Shown piece by piece: positions 24,765-36,960 of a DNA stretch of 64,000 nucleotides. The stretch is taken from contig NW_023998427.1 of the NCBI RefSeq assembly GCF_014805625.2, forward strand, positions 2,670,092 through 2,734,091, read 5' to 3'. The notes under the pieces were generated by a model. The model was not told where the DNA came from and ran no database searches. It saw nothing but the letters and a program-made list of their open reading frames with translations. A program made the position numbers and the translations under genes. Position 1 is the first letter of the stretch. Each line of letters starts with the position of its first letter. This DNA is from Glossina fuscipes. Taxonomy: Eukaryota; Arthropoda; Insecta; Diptera; Glossinidae.

Positions 24765-25408
24765 GAAAAATAACTTTCTAATAATGAAAACTTTTTAATA
24801 ATAATAATGAAGAGAAGACAATATCACTTTCAGTTATATTTTTCCTTTTGTAAAAGTCTGCTATGTTACAGCGACTTTATTAGAATAATGACAATGCGAC
24901 AAATGAACTTGTGGGGCAATTATGAAGAGTGTCATCAAAAACGTTTGTGTCGTTAACGAGCTATACGTAGCGAATACTTTCCGCATTTGTTTGTATTCAA
25001 ACTTGAGTTTCATCTTCTCGTAAACATCTCTTGAAAAAAAATGCATCCATTTATTAGACCTGAGCGTAGTTCTTATTGCACAAAACTGCCTTCGGAGAAG
25101 TCCACTATAATACTTTTCGGTCTTGCAAGTTAACACAACTATATTCATTAATTTGTAAAATCCCACTTCTATCTCTTAATGATTGCAACTGTCCAAATCC
25201 TAAAAATCCGAATTATTCGGCAAATAACTAAAAAAATTGAATCCATAACCACCACCCAGCGATTACTATTATAACACTATTACGGAATTTTTATTAAGAC
25301 AAAATAGATCTAAAAGCGCAATTACAAGCACAAAATTTAGACACCGATTACAACATATAAAATGTCAAGAGTAAATATTTCCGCACTCCACTCCCACATA
25401 TCACAGAA
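24765..25408. other. Convergent intergenic spacer
   Basis: Contains the 3' ends of two opposing genes. A minus-strand AATAAA (plus-strand TTTATT at 25290-25295) lies about 115 bp past the stop of the CIMIP2-like gene and is its likely polyadenylation signal. The ORF at 24861-25166 has no recognisable motif. Confidence 0.5.
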
Positions 25409-25716
25409 TTAATCTTTATGCAAAGCAATCCAACGTTTGGCATCTATTGTAGCATTACCGTACGTGCGGCCAAAGGTGAATGCCTCACCTGGCACATGAC
25501 CTGCATAGTTTGGTATCATGCCAACGGTTGGATGATAGATAACGAATTGACTGGTATTGGGACATGAAGAAGCCACACCAGCCGACTGTAACGGGCACCA
25601 TTCATCACTCCTGCGATGACGATAATTATTGATAAATTCTGATAAAGCCCCATGGCTCAGTTGTTTACTACTCTGACCGAATCGTGTCATTGCCATAGGA
25701 ATATGTCCACTGTAAC
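25409..25716 (-). CDS. CIMIP2/FAM166-family protein, exon 4 (last)
   Basis: This exon starts at 25716 after 'atttctgcag' and completes a Gly codon split with exon 3. It encodes two of the family's repeated modules: 'GYSGHIPMAMTRFGQSSK' and 'PNYAGHVPGEAFTFGRTYG'. The protein ends IALHKD at the TAA at 25411-25409. The second module sits near the C-terminus, as in human CIMIP2B (FAM166B), where a PNYGGYVPG..F.FG.TYG stretch closes the protein. A likely AATAAA lies 115 bp beyond the stop. Confidence 0.88.
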
Positions 25717-27318
25717 CTGCAGAAATAAAAGGGGAGCATAGTAAATCAAATGCATAAAAACCAAACTAAAATAGATATATACGCGATTTACTTTTAAATA
25801 CAAACAATTCACTGCAAACGAAAATTAATAAGAAAAAAAAAAACAAACAAACACAATACAAAAAAAAAAGAAAAATTATGAAAATAGAAAATAAATTTCG
25901 GCCAACTTTGTTACTACTCAAGTCAATATGACAGTCACAAAGTAGTTTTAAGTTGACAGTGTTTCGAGAAATGAGCAAGGAAGGAAAACTTGCAAAATCC
26001 ACCTTGTTGCGTACAATCTTAGCCCTCAAGTGTTAAATTATAAAAACAGCTAATGCATTACATGGAACCTTTCAATCATAAAACTTAAAAAAAAATCGGT
26101 TTATATCTATAGTTGTATGAATTATTAGCATTTAATTAAGATGATATTACGATATACACGCATATCTCTGCTCAGCAAGAATAGTCGAGCAGATTTCGCC
26201 GCCTTCATATACCGCTTTCAAAAATCCCAGCAAACTCTTTGCTTAAATTTCCCTATCAAAAAAAATTTTGTTCTTAAATTCTCAATTTCAAAATCCGAAA
26301 ATCAGCTCACCGTTAAGAATATGTACCGAATCTTTAAAAGCCCTCTCTTTCATGTTAAAATTAAAAAAAAAAAAAAGACAGAGGAAAAAAATTTGGACAT
26401 AGTAAAAAAATTTTACAACACAACGTAGGGTGGGCGTGGTTGATTTTTTTTTTCGCTTTCGTCAAATTTTCAATGCCTTCCACTTCCCATGTTGTTGATC
26501 AATTTTAAGCCGATATCTTGTTTTTCAGTGATCAGAGAGACGGACATGCATAAATCGATTGAGAATTTGAAACTAATCAAGCAAACACATATACTTTTGG
26601 GGGCCTTCTTGTGAGTGTTGCAAACGTTTTGATAAAGGGAACGTAACCCCTCCTCCTACGGAATGATGATATATGATATAAAACATACCGTTTAAGTTAA
26701 GATTTAACAGTTAATCTAAGGCGTATTTAGATTGAATTCTAATTTTTCGTACTTTAGCCGTCTATTGGGCAAATTTTTCTAACAAGGCATATAATTTCCA
26801 ATTCGTCCCTTATGTATGTGTCGTTGGGATAACAATTTTAACTTTACTTTTAAAAAGTCGATGTATTTACGTCGGCTCAACATTAAATATTGCCAAACGT
26901 TACTTCTGATGTTTTAAATTGAATTTTTTGCACTGGAAGTGGTTTACCTTTGCACACTTAGAAAGCTTTCAGATATTTTTTTAAATTTTTAAAAATTTCA
27001 TACTTTAGTTTCAACTCTTAAACTAACACAAATTCAATCGGAATTGATTTTAACCTTACTTCTGAGTGTTTCTGTCTTGTTAAAACGAACTAAATGTAAT
27101 CTACTGGATAGTATCTCTCGTGGAAAATCATTTTCACTTCGAAATTGAAAAGCGTTTTAAGTAATTTTTTAAGAGTTAGATTGTAGAGAACTTTGGCTTA
27201 TGGCTTTCTTCGCTAATCTATTGTGAAATCGATTTTTCAAACAAAATCTTTTAAAAAAAATTTGCCAGAAACTTTTAATGCTTCAATTAAGATCGATATC
27301 TATCTACATCGCTCTTAC
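25717..27318 (-). other. Intron 3 of the CIMIP2-like gene
   Basis: A 1.6 kb intron in a gene whose other introns are 73 and 75 bp. Its donor is G|GTAAGA and its acceptor ctgcag. It contains a family C repeat fragment (26426-26680), which may account for much of its length. The ORF at 26141-26428 lies inside and is not recognised. Confidence 0.8.
26426..26680 (+). repeat. Dispersed repeat family C fragment
   Basis: Contains 'gggtgggcgtggttgatttt', 'cagagagacggacatgcata', 'gatcgattgag'-like bases and 'gtgttgcaaacgttttgata'. These are shared with 28485-29245, 49435-49465 and, inverted, with 61400-61500. Confidence 0.6.
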
Positions 27319-27481
27319 CATTAACTATAAATTTCTCTTCGTCATCCACTTCCATGAAGTGAGGAACTGTAAATTTAGAATAAGGAATTTTCTCCTTTTT
27401 AATAAAACAAGTTTCAGCTTTAACGCCTTGTGCCCGAGGTCTTACAGGTATCAATGGGCCACGATAGGCAGTCATCGGCAT
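27319..27481 (-). CDS. CIMIP2/FAM166-family protein, exon 3
   Basis: This 163-bp exon follows a 3' splice site with an unusually pure polypyrimidine tract of more than 20 T (27484-27508 region on the minus strand), directly before AG|ATGCCG. It encodes MPMTAYRGPLIPVRPRAQGV, then a Lys/Asp/Glu-rich stretch ending DDEEKFIVN. The donor is AATG|GTAAGA, phase 1, matching exon 4. The ATG at its start is internal, because exon 2 reads in from the same frame. Confidence 0.85.
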
Positions 27482-27556
27482 CTAAAAAAAAAAAAAAAAA
27501 AAAAAAAAATTAAGAGATTTTAGGTCTAAAGGGTTAAAATTGCTTGTCATATTTAC

Positions 27557-27968
27557 CATTCTTTCATTCAGTTTCGGATCAAATATACCTTCACCACCTT
27601 CTAACAGACTTCTGTGTCTTAAGTGCCTTTGTTGGCAGCGTAATAATTCAAGTAAGGCTTCGTGCTCCGCTACACCGGCTGTCGCCGCCGCCATGTACCT
27701 CTTACCAAGTTTACTATTCATTTTTGGTACGTACCCATCATAACCAGGAATCAAAGGATGCTTATAGACGGCATCAACAAATTTTTCATGATCTTCTAAA
27801 GTTTTTATTTCCTTTTGCGTAGGATAGTCGACCAGCAATGGTTGCGTAGGAGTCGTTACTATCAATTCGGGCGCATGCTTTGCACAGGGATCTATAAGCA
27901 GCTTGTGCGTTAACTTGCCATAAGTCTTGCCTTCGCGGAAACGGAATTGCGGACAATGTCCGGTATAC
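27557..27968 (-). CDS. CIMIP2/FAM166-family protein, exon 2
   Basis: This is the main exon of a 307-residue protein (41+412+163+308 = 924 nt including the stop). The family is the ciliary microtubule inner proteins 2 (formerly FAM166/UPF0605), which sit in the lumen of axonemal doublets in cilia and sperm flagella. Completing the Gly codon split with exon 1 gives IPGYTGHCPQFRFREGKTYG, the N-terminal family signature. A second module follows: 'IPGYDGYVPKMNSKLGKRY'. The exon ends NERM at ATG|GTAAAT, and intron 2 is 75 bp. The apparent extension of this open frame to a run of Phe codons at 27482 is intron sequence. Expression in testis or ciliated sensory cells is expected from the family, not shown by the sequence. 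Confidence 0.9.
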
Positions 27969-28041
27969 CTATAGCGAGTTAAGAATTTAAGCAACTGTGA
28001 GCAAAAATTTTAAAGAACTCGAAAAGCCTTTCGTTACAAAC

Positions 28042-28082
28042 CCCGGTATGAAATGCGGCTCGGGAGTTATAACTATATCCAT
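28042..28082 (-). CDS. CIMIP2/FAM166-family protein, exon 1
   Basis: A 41-bp coding exon from ATG at 28082 encodes MDIVITPEPHFIPG. The PEPH(F/Y)IPGY motif opens CIMIP2 proteins. The donor is CCGGG|GTTTGT. The GTTTGT donor is weak, but phase 2 fits exon 2 exactly and restores the expected GYTGHCP. Intron 1 is 73 bp (27969-28041). Confidence 0.85.
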
Positions 28083-28368
28083 GGTTAACTTATAATTTTA
28101 AAAAGTTGAACTTTTACTAAAATTTTTGGTTTTTTTTTTTTTTTATTTCAATAAGGAACGAAAAATTTAAAGAAGATTAAACAAATTCTTCAAACTTAAG
28201 AAATTTGAAAATTTTTCATTTATAAGAAATATTTCAAATATTTCAAGAGTTAAACGACGTTTTCTTTAATTAAATTTTAAAACAAAAAATTAACATTTTT
28301 ATATACACCACTTGTGTTGAATTTATTGTCACATTATATGTGAAACTTGGAAATTAATTGAAGATAAA

Positions 28369-29245
28369 CAAGTAAGAAAATTATATTCGATTGCGAGCAG
28401 ATTTTTTTTGTACCCTTCATCGCTATTCAATGAAAGATTGAAAAAGACGAAAGAATAAATAAATTTTTGTATTTTATTTAATGGGTGGGTGCGGCTGATT
28501 TTTTTCTAGTTTCAGAATAAAGGTCAATATTTACATTGTGTATGTGTGTTGTACTTTATGAGTTAAAAGTAAAAAAAAAAAAAAAAAAAACGGAGAGCAA
28601 ATGCGTTCACAGTTTTTGTCACATAGGCGTGTGGACGTTGTGGGCGTATTCTTTGAGTAATTTTCAATTTCTTTTACAACTTTTTAGACGAACGGGAGAA
28701 TGTTTACTACAGCTACTATGAAGATGGGCGGATGAACAATGGGACATGCTTCAGTGCACTCCGAATTTGAAACTGGCCCATACTGGCGTTATAAAGGTAT
28801 TGAAAAAAAAAATTAAATTTCGATAAACAATGATATTGGGTACGGGTGATCCATATTTAACCTTTCTGTCCAGGTACTACAGCATCGCGTATATACGTTC
28901 AATTTTTTGTAGATTCACCTTTTGTAATTTATGAGGTAATTAGCAAAAAAACAATTTTTTATGCCTTTTAAAAGACAGGGGTGTTCTCACTTTATACAAT
29001 ACTTTGGGCGTGTCCTTGACCCGTTTTGGTCCATTTTCAGCACCAGCTTGCGTGCAAGAACTATCAATGTTTCTGAGAAGTTTGAAGTCGATAGCTTCAG
29101 TTGTGCGACAGACGTGCTTAAATTGAATCGGGAGTTGTTACTGATCAAGTGGGGTCTCTGAAGCTTCCTTGTGAGCGTTGCAGTCGTTTTGATAAATTGA
29201 ATATACTCCTCATTCTTCGGTGATGGGTATAAAAAAGGCTGACAC
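28369..29245 (+). repeat. Dispersed repeat family C, long copy
   Basis: Starts 'acaagtaagaaaattatatt' and 'cgattgcgagc', passes 'ggtgggtgcggctgattttt', and ends 'gcgttgcagtcgttttgata' and 'ggtgatgggtataaaaa'. The same order appears inverted at 60690-61620. It lies just upstream of the CIMIP2-like gene. The ORFs at 28536, 28961 and 28987(-) are inside it. Confidence 0.6.
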
Positions 29246-29435
29246 ATTTGAAATATTATCCCATCAATTAACACTTGCAATAATTGACTAATTTTGAACG
29301 TGAAGCAGATTCATTTACGTATAAAAAAAAACGTAATTTTATTTTTAACCAGCACTATAAACACTATTAGGTAATAAACTTTATTATCTAATACTACAAA
29401 ATGCAAAAAAAATTGTTATTAATGCTTAACATTAT

Positions 29436-29760
29436 TTTATACTCTACACGACTGGTGTTACAACACTCGTGTATTGAGATTGTGTAGATGTGTGTAACAA
29501 CTAGAAAGACCTGACATGGATCCAACTTTTTGTTATACCCAATTCAGAAAGTGATTCTCATCTGTCCGTCTTTCCGCTCCTTGATCGCAATTTGTAAGAG
29601 ATTTTGATGAAATTTGATATACCGATATTTGTTGGGGTAAGGACGAGCGCTATAGAAAATGGTTCAGATTAGGCCACTTTTTCGAAACTTTTCCACATAA
29701 CATATTAAAAAACAAACTTATCCCACTTTCAAAATAAACGGCTCATTTATACACCCCCCC
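29436..29760 (+). repeat. Dispersed repeat family A, copy 8
   Basis: Contains 'ttatactctacacgactgg', 'gtgtgtaacaactagaaaga', 'tttgatgaaatttgatatac' and 'gaaaatggttcagattaggc'. Confidence 0.7.
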
Positions 29761-29848
29761 CTGCCACCTTTTACAAATTCATAACACATAACGACAAAAT
29801 ACATCTCTTTCTTCGTATTACTGGCATAATTGTTTTTAATCACAAAGC

Positions 29849-29962
29849 ATGAATTCCGCATCACTTACGAATTCTGCATTAAATGATATAGAACTAACTG
29901 ATTTGACTCGGAAATTGAAAATTTGTACTGGCGATCCTATAAAGAGAGGGTGCGGCAAAAAC
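29849..29962 (+). CDS. Possible coding exon, product unknown (weak)
   Basis: An ATG frame encodes MNSASLTNSALNDIELTDLT followed by RKLKICTGDPIKRGCGKN. It can end at a weak donor (AACG|GTACTA) near 29963. The composition is protein-like, but no homology is recognised. The remainder of the open frame to 30100 is hydrophobic and AT-rich, unlike coding sequence. Offered only as a candidate. Confidence 0.2.
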
Positions 29963-30385
29963 GGTACTAATATAAATTACTCACATTTTTGTTTAACGCT
30001 CTTCTTTTTATCGTTTTCTTTCATTGATTTTGTATTCATTTTGTGCAATGCAATGTCGACCATTATATTACGCTGGCGAAAAAATGCTGTCGTATTCTAA
30101 ATAAAACATTTGCATTTTTAAATGTTTCATCTTTGCCTTTGCAACTGCTCCAGTGATTGAATGTATCACGCCGATCTTATTTAAGACTGAAATCTGCGAA
30201 ACGAAATTTGTTAGATTATCTTTGGAAGGTTCGGAAATTTAAAAACCTTACTTCCTAAGGTATCACCTAAGTTTTTGCAAATAACCAATGCGTTGCTTCC
30301 TTTTTGGAACTCGTACCAAATGTATTGTCTTAAATATACTTTATCTACTGCACTTTATTCATTCTGCACTTCGCTAAGTAACAAG

Positions 30386-30510
30386 ATGAAGGACCACGAT
30401 GGTAATAGCGAACGAGAAATGCGACTAGCGATACGGCCACACATGCCGCTTTCCACTTTCTTATCGTCACCTGACAAGCAAAATCGCTTGGAAATAGGAA
30501 ATTACGGTAG
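30386..30510 (+). CDS. Possible coding exon, product unknown (weak)
   Basis: The ATG at 30386 opens MKDHDGNSEREMRLAIRPHM, then PLSTFLSSPDKQNRLEIGNY, and a GT follows at about 30509 (TACG|GTAGTA). Beyond it the frame becomes a CA repeat (THTHTH). The polar, balanced composition is unlike neighbouring noise. I do not recognise it or see a partner exon. Confidence 0.2.
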
Positions 30511-30897
30511 TACACACACGCACACGCATATTCTACCTTGGGTATATTAAAGACGATATTATAGTTTTTATTACAGTTATGCTTATTTTATAGTAATGTT
30601 ACCGATAAAATCTTAAACTTAGCATACTGACGCTTTTCACATACAACTAACATAGGGAAGCAAGTTATATGCGACTTGTAGATAACGTAACCAACTTAGG
30701 TAAATATATCGATACACATATCACATATATGCGATAAAATGAATTTACAAACAAATTGCTTAAGTGATTTGAAATACGAAATTTCCCAAAATATTGAGAA
30801 GCCAATGAAAGAAAATAAAGTTTTACGATAAAATTAAGGGCGGTAAACGAAAAATTTAAGGGAAACATCATTTAGTATAATACAAATAAGAGTGAAA

Positions 30898-31056
30898 ATG
30901 TCACGTGCAGGAGGATTAGCAAAAACCTTAGAACAAAATGCGATGTCCGAAGTTATCTATTTTGCTAAAAGTACAAGCTATCCTCATGGTTTTCAAGAAG
31001 AAATTTTAATCAAGGGTATTCCTGTACTCAGCCAAGACAAGATTGCCCTGGATGTA
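30898..31056 (+). CDS. Probable first coding exon of the FP-domain gene
   Basis: The ATG at 30898 (context GTGAAAATG, in-frame TAG at 31066) encodes about 53 residues beginning MSRAGGLAKTLEQNAMSEVI, then a YFAKSTSYPHGFQEEILIKG stretch. Two donors fit, GAT|GTAGTA (exon end 31053) and GATGTA|GTAAAT (exon end 31056); both are phase 0. The exon at 38250 also enters in phase 0, so the two join into one protein of about 320 residues. The link is inferred from phase, orientation and the lack of any other exon partner. The sequence alone does not prove it. If correct, the intron is about 7.2 kb and full of repeats. Alternatively this is an independent 56-residue ORF. Confidence 0.45.
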
Positions 31057-31269
31057 GTAAATCTGTAGTTATTGTAACCAAATTTACTCAATTTTTTGCT
31101 TTGAATATTTTTAAGCTGAAAGCATTAGCAAAGTGAACTTAAGCCTAATAATTAAAACTATGGCATTATATAACAAAGAATATCAATCAAAACAGTAAGT
31201 AGACTGTATACAATACTATAGGCATTAAAGCATTAAAGGCGAACATAAGTTCATGTAACTATGTTATAC

Positions 31270-31385
31270 AGTTACTTATAATGTATAGCCTACTGCACTG
31301 AGATTCGAATTCACAATTATCGACTTGGCAGTCACGAGTCCATTCATTTGACTACGCGGTAGCCCATGGAGGCCCTTATATGGAA
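31270..31385 (-). repeat. tRNA-derived SINE copy
   Basis: Minus strand: A-box-like GGGCTACCGCGTAGTC (31350-31365), then GACTCGTGACTGCCAAGTCG, then B-box-like GAATTCGAATCTC (31300-31312). The arrangement matches the copies at 18395, 52540 and 59845. The ORF at 31276-31479 spans it. Confidence 0.65.
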
Positions 31386-31489
31386 GAGGGACCAAATTTA
31401 GCAAAATTAACCTTTTTGCCAAAGGTCTTACTATTATTAAAAATTTTAATTTGATGCCATTCCAAGGCTTACTTCTCATGAGTAGGCTT

Positions 31490-31790
31490 ATAAAGGGTAA
31501 GGTTCAAAAAAGAGACCAACTTGGTCCAAACTTAGCGCAGTTAATCTCTGCACTAAGTTATTATAAGGGTTACTTTAATCCCCATTAAATATGAAGGAAT
31601 AAAATCTTTTTTGCCCTATAAAAGCTTACTTTTCATGATAATCCTTATACCGGTTGTGGTTTTTCAAATAGACATATGTGATTCAAATTTGTAACAATCG
31701 ACTTTTATATTAACCAATTTTTCAAATTTTCACCAACATCTTAGACTTAGCTTTCGGTGGAACAGTTACACGGGAGGGTGCTTATAAACC
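31490..31790. repeat. Minisatellite-like family A tail units
   Basis: Contains 'cttggtccaaacttagcgca', 'ttgccctataaaagcttac' and 'catgataatccttatacc', matching the unit pattern in the long family A copies. It lies within the inferred FP-gene intron. Confidence 0.4.
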
Positions 31791-34375
31791 TATCCGATTC
31801 AAATTTTCCGCATCAATTAAGTATTACCCGATAAATTTTGGATGTTGTAATTTTTGTTTATATGGCAAGGCATTATGTAGGAATGGTTGTAAAAACTGCC
31901 CGAGATTTTGTTTCTGGGCGAAAACAAATCAGTGCATGAAATGCGGCCAAAATATTTAAAAAATGACCACCTGTGTGTACAGACGTCAGACGAATAGATC
32001 AATTTGGAAAATGATTCCGAACTGATCAAAATGTTTTATCTCAAGTCTTTTTAAATGTTCCACGCATCGGCACAAAAGTAAATAATGTATCATGTAAGTA
32101 TGTATCATAAGTGTTTTAGAGTATAAAAATGGAAAATTCGCAAATTGGTATAATAATTGATGAAAAACAGAAAAGGAGGGGCAGAAAGAAACAGAGAGCG
32201 AGAGAGACAGAGAGAGAGAGAGAGGTAAGCGAATATATAAATTTTTCTTTGGTTTGCGCATAGTTCTCCTTATTGTTTTCCTTTGTTAAATAAAAGGCAG
32301 ATAATGTAGACGAGAAAAATTAAAAAGCAGCCTAAGTGATTTTAAAAAATTCCCATCTATTTCCACAGTTTATAAAACGATGTATAGGCTCACAGGTTAC
32401 CCAGTACGTTTAACGCTCCGCATTTTAAATAAATAGATTTTTATGAATTTATGAATTACTCCATAAACGATTCCCTATATTCAAGATAGAAGGTCAAAAC
32501 AAATAAATGTCGAAAGAGAAGAAAAGAAAACCGACAGTGCCGGTTATCGTATTAACAATAATTCGCTTTTTCTATATCTCATTTCTCAAACGTACATATG
32601 GAAGGATAACTGAAATGCGTCGAAATTGAATTTAAAACATTAAAAACTGTACTTTTCTTTATTTATGCTAAACAAAGCGTTTCGTTTGTTTATACCAAAT
32701 TTGATAAAAAAAAAAAAAAAACGTAAATAAATAAATAAACGTAATAAAGAGTTAAGAGTAATATTTAGTTTGAACCGAATTTCAAAGACTCGATGGTAGA
32801 TTAAATGATCACCTCCAGGTTAATGTTTTCAGGACTTTAACAATCAGTCCAAGCCTAAACGACTATTGCAACATTGTGATGTAAAATAATTCAATTGCGT
32901 TGAGTGATTCGAGATGCTGTTGATTGTATTGCAATGTCTTCCATTCCTTGATACGATGTGAATATTAAAGGCTTGGCCCGGAGGGTACATTCCTTTTTCA
33001 ATTCTTGTTTATGTTTTATGATGGGAGTGTCGCGGAGGTCAGACCGATGCAAATTCGCTCGATATATATCAATGATCTTTGCTTTAATTATTCAAAACAA
33101 ACGTATTCACAAGTGCATGCTCTAAGCCCTACACCAATTGAGATGTAACAATTGAAAGTGAAACTCAAAGAGAGTGAGACTGAGAAAGAAAATAAGAGAG
33201 CGAAGAGAGCAAGCGTCTCTTTCGTTTCATACATTTTGATATCAGTTAACTTTTGTTTGCAATAAGAAACACTTCTCGGATGATAGATTGTCGATAGCCA
33301 GTTTAGTGGTTTCGTTTCGATAATAATTCTTCAGTGAAGAAAATAAAATTTATTAACAAATTTTAAAATGTGCAATAAAACTTCACAAGAAATAAAAAAA
33401 AATGCAATTAAAAAAGTAAAACAATTATTGAAAATTTCTGTCTTGAATATAAAATTGTAAAAAAATAAAAACAATTTGATTATGATAATAAGAAGTAACA
33501 ACACAATTAACTCGATATATAATTAGGGAAGCGATTAGCACATAAATTGTTATTTACTTAAAATATATATGTATACATTTTTATAGCAAACATAGACCCG
33601 ACGTCTATCTAATACCTTTCAAGCTTCATTTAATAATTTGCCGACTCATACATACACATTGTTGAGCGTAACTATACCATAAATGTATGATGACCGAATA
33701 TATGTAAAGGAAAAAAAACATCTCCGTTTACCGCTATGTAAGATTTATTCAAATCTAGTTTTTTGCGCAGTTATTTACGATTTAAACACAAAGAAAATAT
33801 CATCAACATTTGGTACTTTTTGTAACCGCAAAAGTGTATAATCAATAAGCCCATGATGAACACAAACCTTTGATCAAATTTAAATTTACCTTTTTACGAT
33901 AAAGCACTGAATGCTACTACACGCCTTCGCGAACTTTCACAGTCCATCTACCAAGAAAATAAAGTAATAGATAGAAGTTACAAACGGTTTGAACTACGTA
34001 TTGTATAATTATCAATAGAGTGCATTGGAGTGAGAACAGCTTTCAGTAAGTTATGATTATTACGTTTTACTGGTTAACTAAATACAAAGCATAAAAATAC
34101 TAGGGATATATCCACTTGAAAGAAATTTTGAATATTTATCACTCACGGCGAGCATATGAAAATCATTTACTTTCTCAACCCCTTTTACATAAGGCATTCA
34201 AGCGATTATAATAGATATTGGTGTCAGAATTCAAAATGTCTGCCGTAAATGATAAGCAGAGAAAACTAATTCAACAAATTCTAATGCCATTAAAAGCCTT
34301 CGCTGCTTGAAAAATAAAAACGAATGCGGAAATTTGATTTAAGTTTTACATTTATTTCCGTTCTTACTTCATTTA
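31791..34375. other. Gene-free stretch inside the inferred FP-gene intron
   Basis: No gene recognised. It has a GA-rich run at about 32193-32224. A cluster of GAGAG pentamers lies at 33165-33225 (candidate GAGA-factor sites, not proven). A poly-A run lies near 32706. Confidence 0.5.
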
Positions 34376-34700
34376 CTTCTTCATGCTGTAATTACACTTT
34401 ACACCATGAGTACTAAAACCATAAACTTAATAAACGTAAGTTTTCGCGGATCTGTGTAATACCCATAAGGCTTTGAAATCTAACCTTTTTGTTACACCAT
34501 TCATTTCCAGAATCATTTAGCACAGAATTATTTGCTGAATCGATTACGACATATCTGCATGTCTGATGTCTGTCCATGAAAGCGTTCTCATGTTCAAATT
34601 GCAATTCGAGATATTTTGATGAAGCTCCTTTAGCCCAAAAGCGAACATTGTTGAAAATGAATTGGGCTGGGAGCTTTTTTTATAACAAATACCACAATAC
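34376..34700 (+). repeat. Dispersed repeat family A, copy 9
   Basis: Contains 'ttacactttacaccatgagt', 'gcggatctgtgtaataccca', 'gtctgtccatgaaag' and 'gagatattttgatgaagctc'. Confidence 0.65.
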
Positions 34701-36605
34701 AAAATAGCTTTTTTATATAAAAGAAAACGCGATATTTAATATTTCTCCATTACGTGTACATATATAACAACGTGAATATATAACAATGAGAAATTGTTAT
34801 CTCTACCAGTAGAGTAGAAAAAGAATATTATTACGATATGCAATCTATGAGAGAGTAAAGCAGTAAACGTCTATATATAGTAGCGAGAGAATATATAATT
34901 TCGAGTCAGAAGCTATATGCATATACGTGAAAAGAGTACTGTTTGGAATCGAGCAAAGATAAGTGTAAGAAAAAGAGTAAACTCAATGTTTTATATGATC
35001 GGCAACTAAATACACGGAGACGATTTCAGAACTAAATGACAAGATATCCCATCATTTTAGTTGAAAATTTAAACTAATAAAATCTCACAGACTCTTTATG
35101 TTTCTATTATCGATAATGGTAACAACGCTTTTAACTAACAGCCATTTGACTGCTCGCACTTTCATTCTCATTATTTGTAAGGGCTAAAAGTCTGTCATTT
35201 ACAAAGCAAAAATAATAAATAGAATGCTGCGTAATAGTATGTATACAAGTGTACATGTCGTAAAAAACCGAAGTCTACGTATATACCTATGTAACATAAT
35301 TTCTTTTCGTTTAATTTGATTTATTTCATATTGAAGAAATCTAAGTTTAATTTTTCGCAAATTAAAATATTCTATGAAGAAATTTTTTTAAATAAAAATG
35401 GATCTATTATGCGAATAATTTAATTTAATTATTATTTGTATATTTACTAATTTTATATACACATATATTTGGCATATTTAAATATATTATGGAATTTTCT
35501 CGATTGTATCTTAGCGAAATAATATTGTGAAATAAGTAGGCAACAGGTCGTGTACATTTACTCATGTGTGATATGGAAAATTGGATAATATTGTATCCGA
35601 ATAGAATTAGTGAATATATAAATAATAAGTAAATTAAATAAAAATAAATTATACCTACAATCTAACCTTTTAATAATAAAAAACTATTTTCACATGTGAT
35701 GCGAAATTTTTCATTGAATTTGTTAGCAAAGGTAAAACTTGGGATTCTTCAATATGAAATTCCGTTTCATCGTTTAGTCCGCCTGCTTTGCGAATGTTTC
35801 AAACAATGTCATAATTTAACAGAATTAGAATGAAAGCGGCGCTAGTAGTAAAATGATTGCTAGTTAACAGCCCTGCTACTTTTATTAATAAGAGAAACAC
35901 AAAAACTCTCGTTTGATTCTACTAGTTCGTATTGTGTCTCCACACATTTAGTATCTCGCGTTACAGTAACTCGATCGTATGCAGAAGGCAAAAATTTGAG
36001 CGCCAACAAAAAGAAATATTGAGTGCATAAAAGAGCAGTGTTAATTGAAGTGTTGATCACAATTAATGCATTTGCGCCGTTCATTATGCACTTAAAACAT
36101 GGTTTGATTTGCATGCGTTTGCATGCAGTTGAACATATAACTTGCATCGAAATGCCACACCAAAAGTCATATTAAAAAAATGTTTCGACAGAATTTATTG
36201 GTGCGGGATAGAAATTGTAAAGCAGCTCCCGCTTCGTTACGGCATTGCAGATCACTTTTATTGCCCTAGATTATAGCCGACTAATGGTAAAAATTAATAA
36301 CAAAAAAATATCATTTATCAATACGACATGAAATATAGCTTTCAAAATTTGCATTCGAATTTTTAGAAATTCGAAAATTCATTTAAACATTATTGGCTAT
36401 TTTGGTCAAAAGCTGACGAAAATTCAGCGTTTCATTTAAACACTCGTCCAGCACTCGTCCAACTCAGCTCAGTTTCTCCAGCTGTGGGCAGATAGATTGA
36501 GTGATTTTTTTTTCATTCAAGCTTTTATCCGCTACGTTACCGCAAAACAATTCGAATTCAATGTCTCTCGAGAATGGTTCCAGTTTGTCATTTTTTTAAT
36601 ATTTT
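34701..36605. other. Gene-free AT-rich stretch inside the inferred FP-gene intron
   Basis: No supportable gene or repeat. The ORF at 35860-36147 (-) has no recognised motif. Confidence 0.5.
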
Positions 36606-36960
36606 TATACCGTACGCCACTTGCGACGCTCGAGTGTATTAAGTTTTTGCGGACGTGTACAACAACCAGAAAGACCTGATATAAACCCACCCTTTATTAT
36701 GTGGATCGATTCACAATCACTTCCTGAATCTATTTAAGTTTGTCGCTCCGTCGTGTATTTTCGTGTTCAACTTGCAGGCAACGATTTTTGAGAGGTTCCG
36801 AATTTTAATGAAGTTTAGTACGCCGATATCTTTCGGCCCAGTATGGAACGCTTTTGAAATAGTTAAGATGCTAAAGTGGTTTCTTTCTCCGTAGACAATT
36901 TTTTCGACGTCAAAAAGTACACTTCGAATAAATTTTCCGAGCGCAAAGGAAGCTTCCCGT
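36606..36960 (+). repeat. Dispersed repeat family A, copy 10
   Basis: Contains 'ttataccgtacgccacttgc', 'gcggacgtgtacaacaacca', 'gaaagacctgatataaaccc' and 'gtgttcaacttgcaggcaac'. Confidence 0.7.

Noticed and set aside
27482..27556. Continuation of CIMIP2 exon 2 frame into a poly-Phe run
   Set aside because: It is the 75-bp intron with a poly-T tract; donor ATG|GTAAAT and acceptor TAG|ATG restore the frame.
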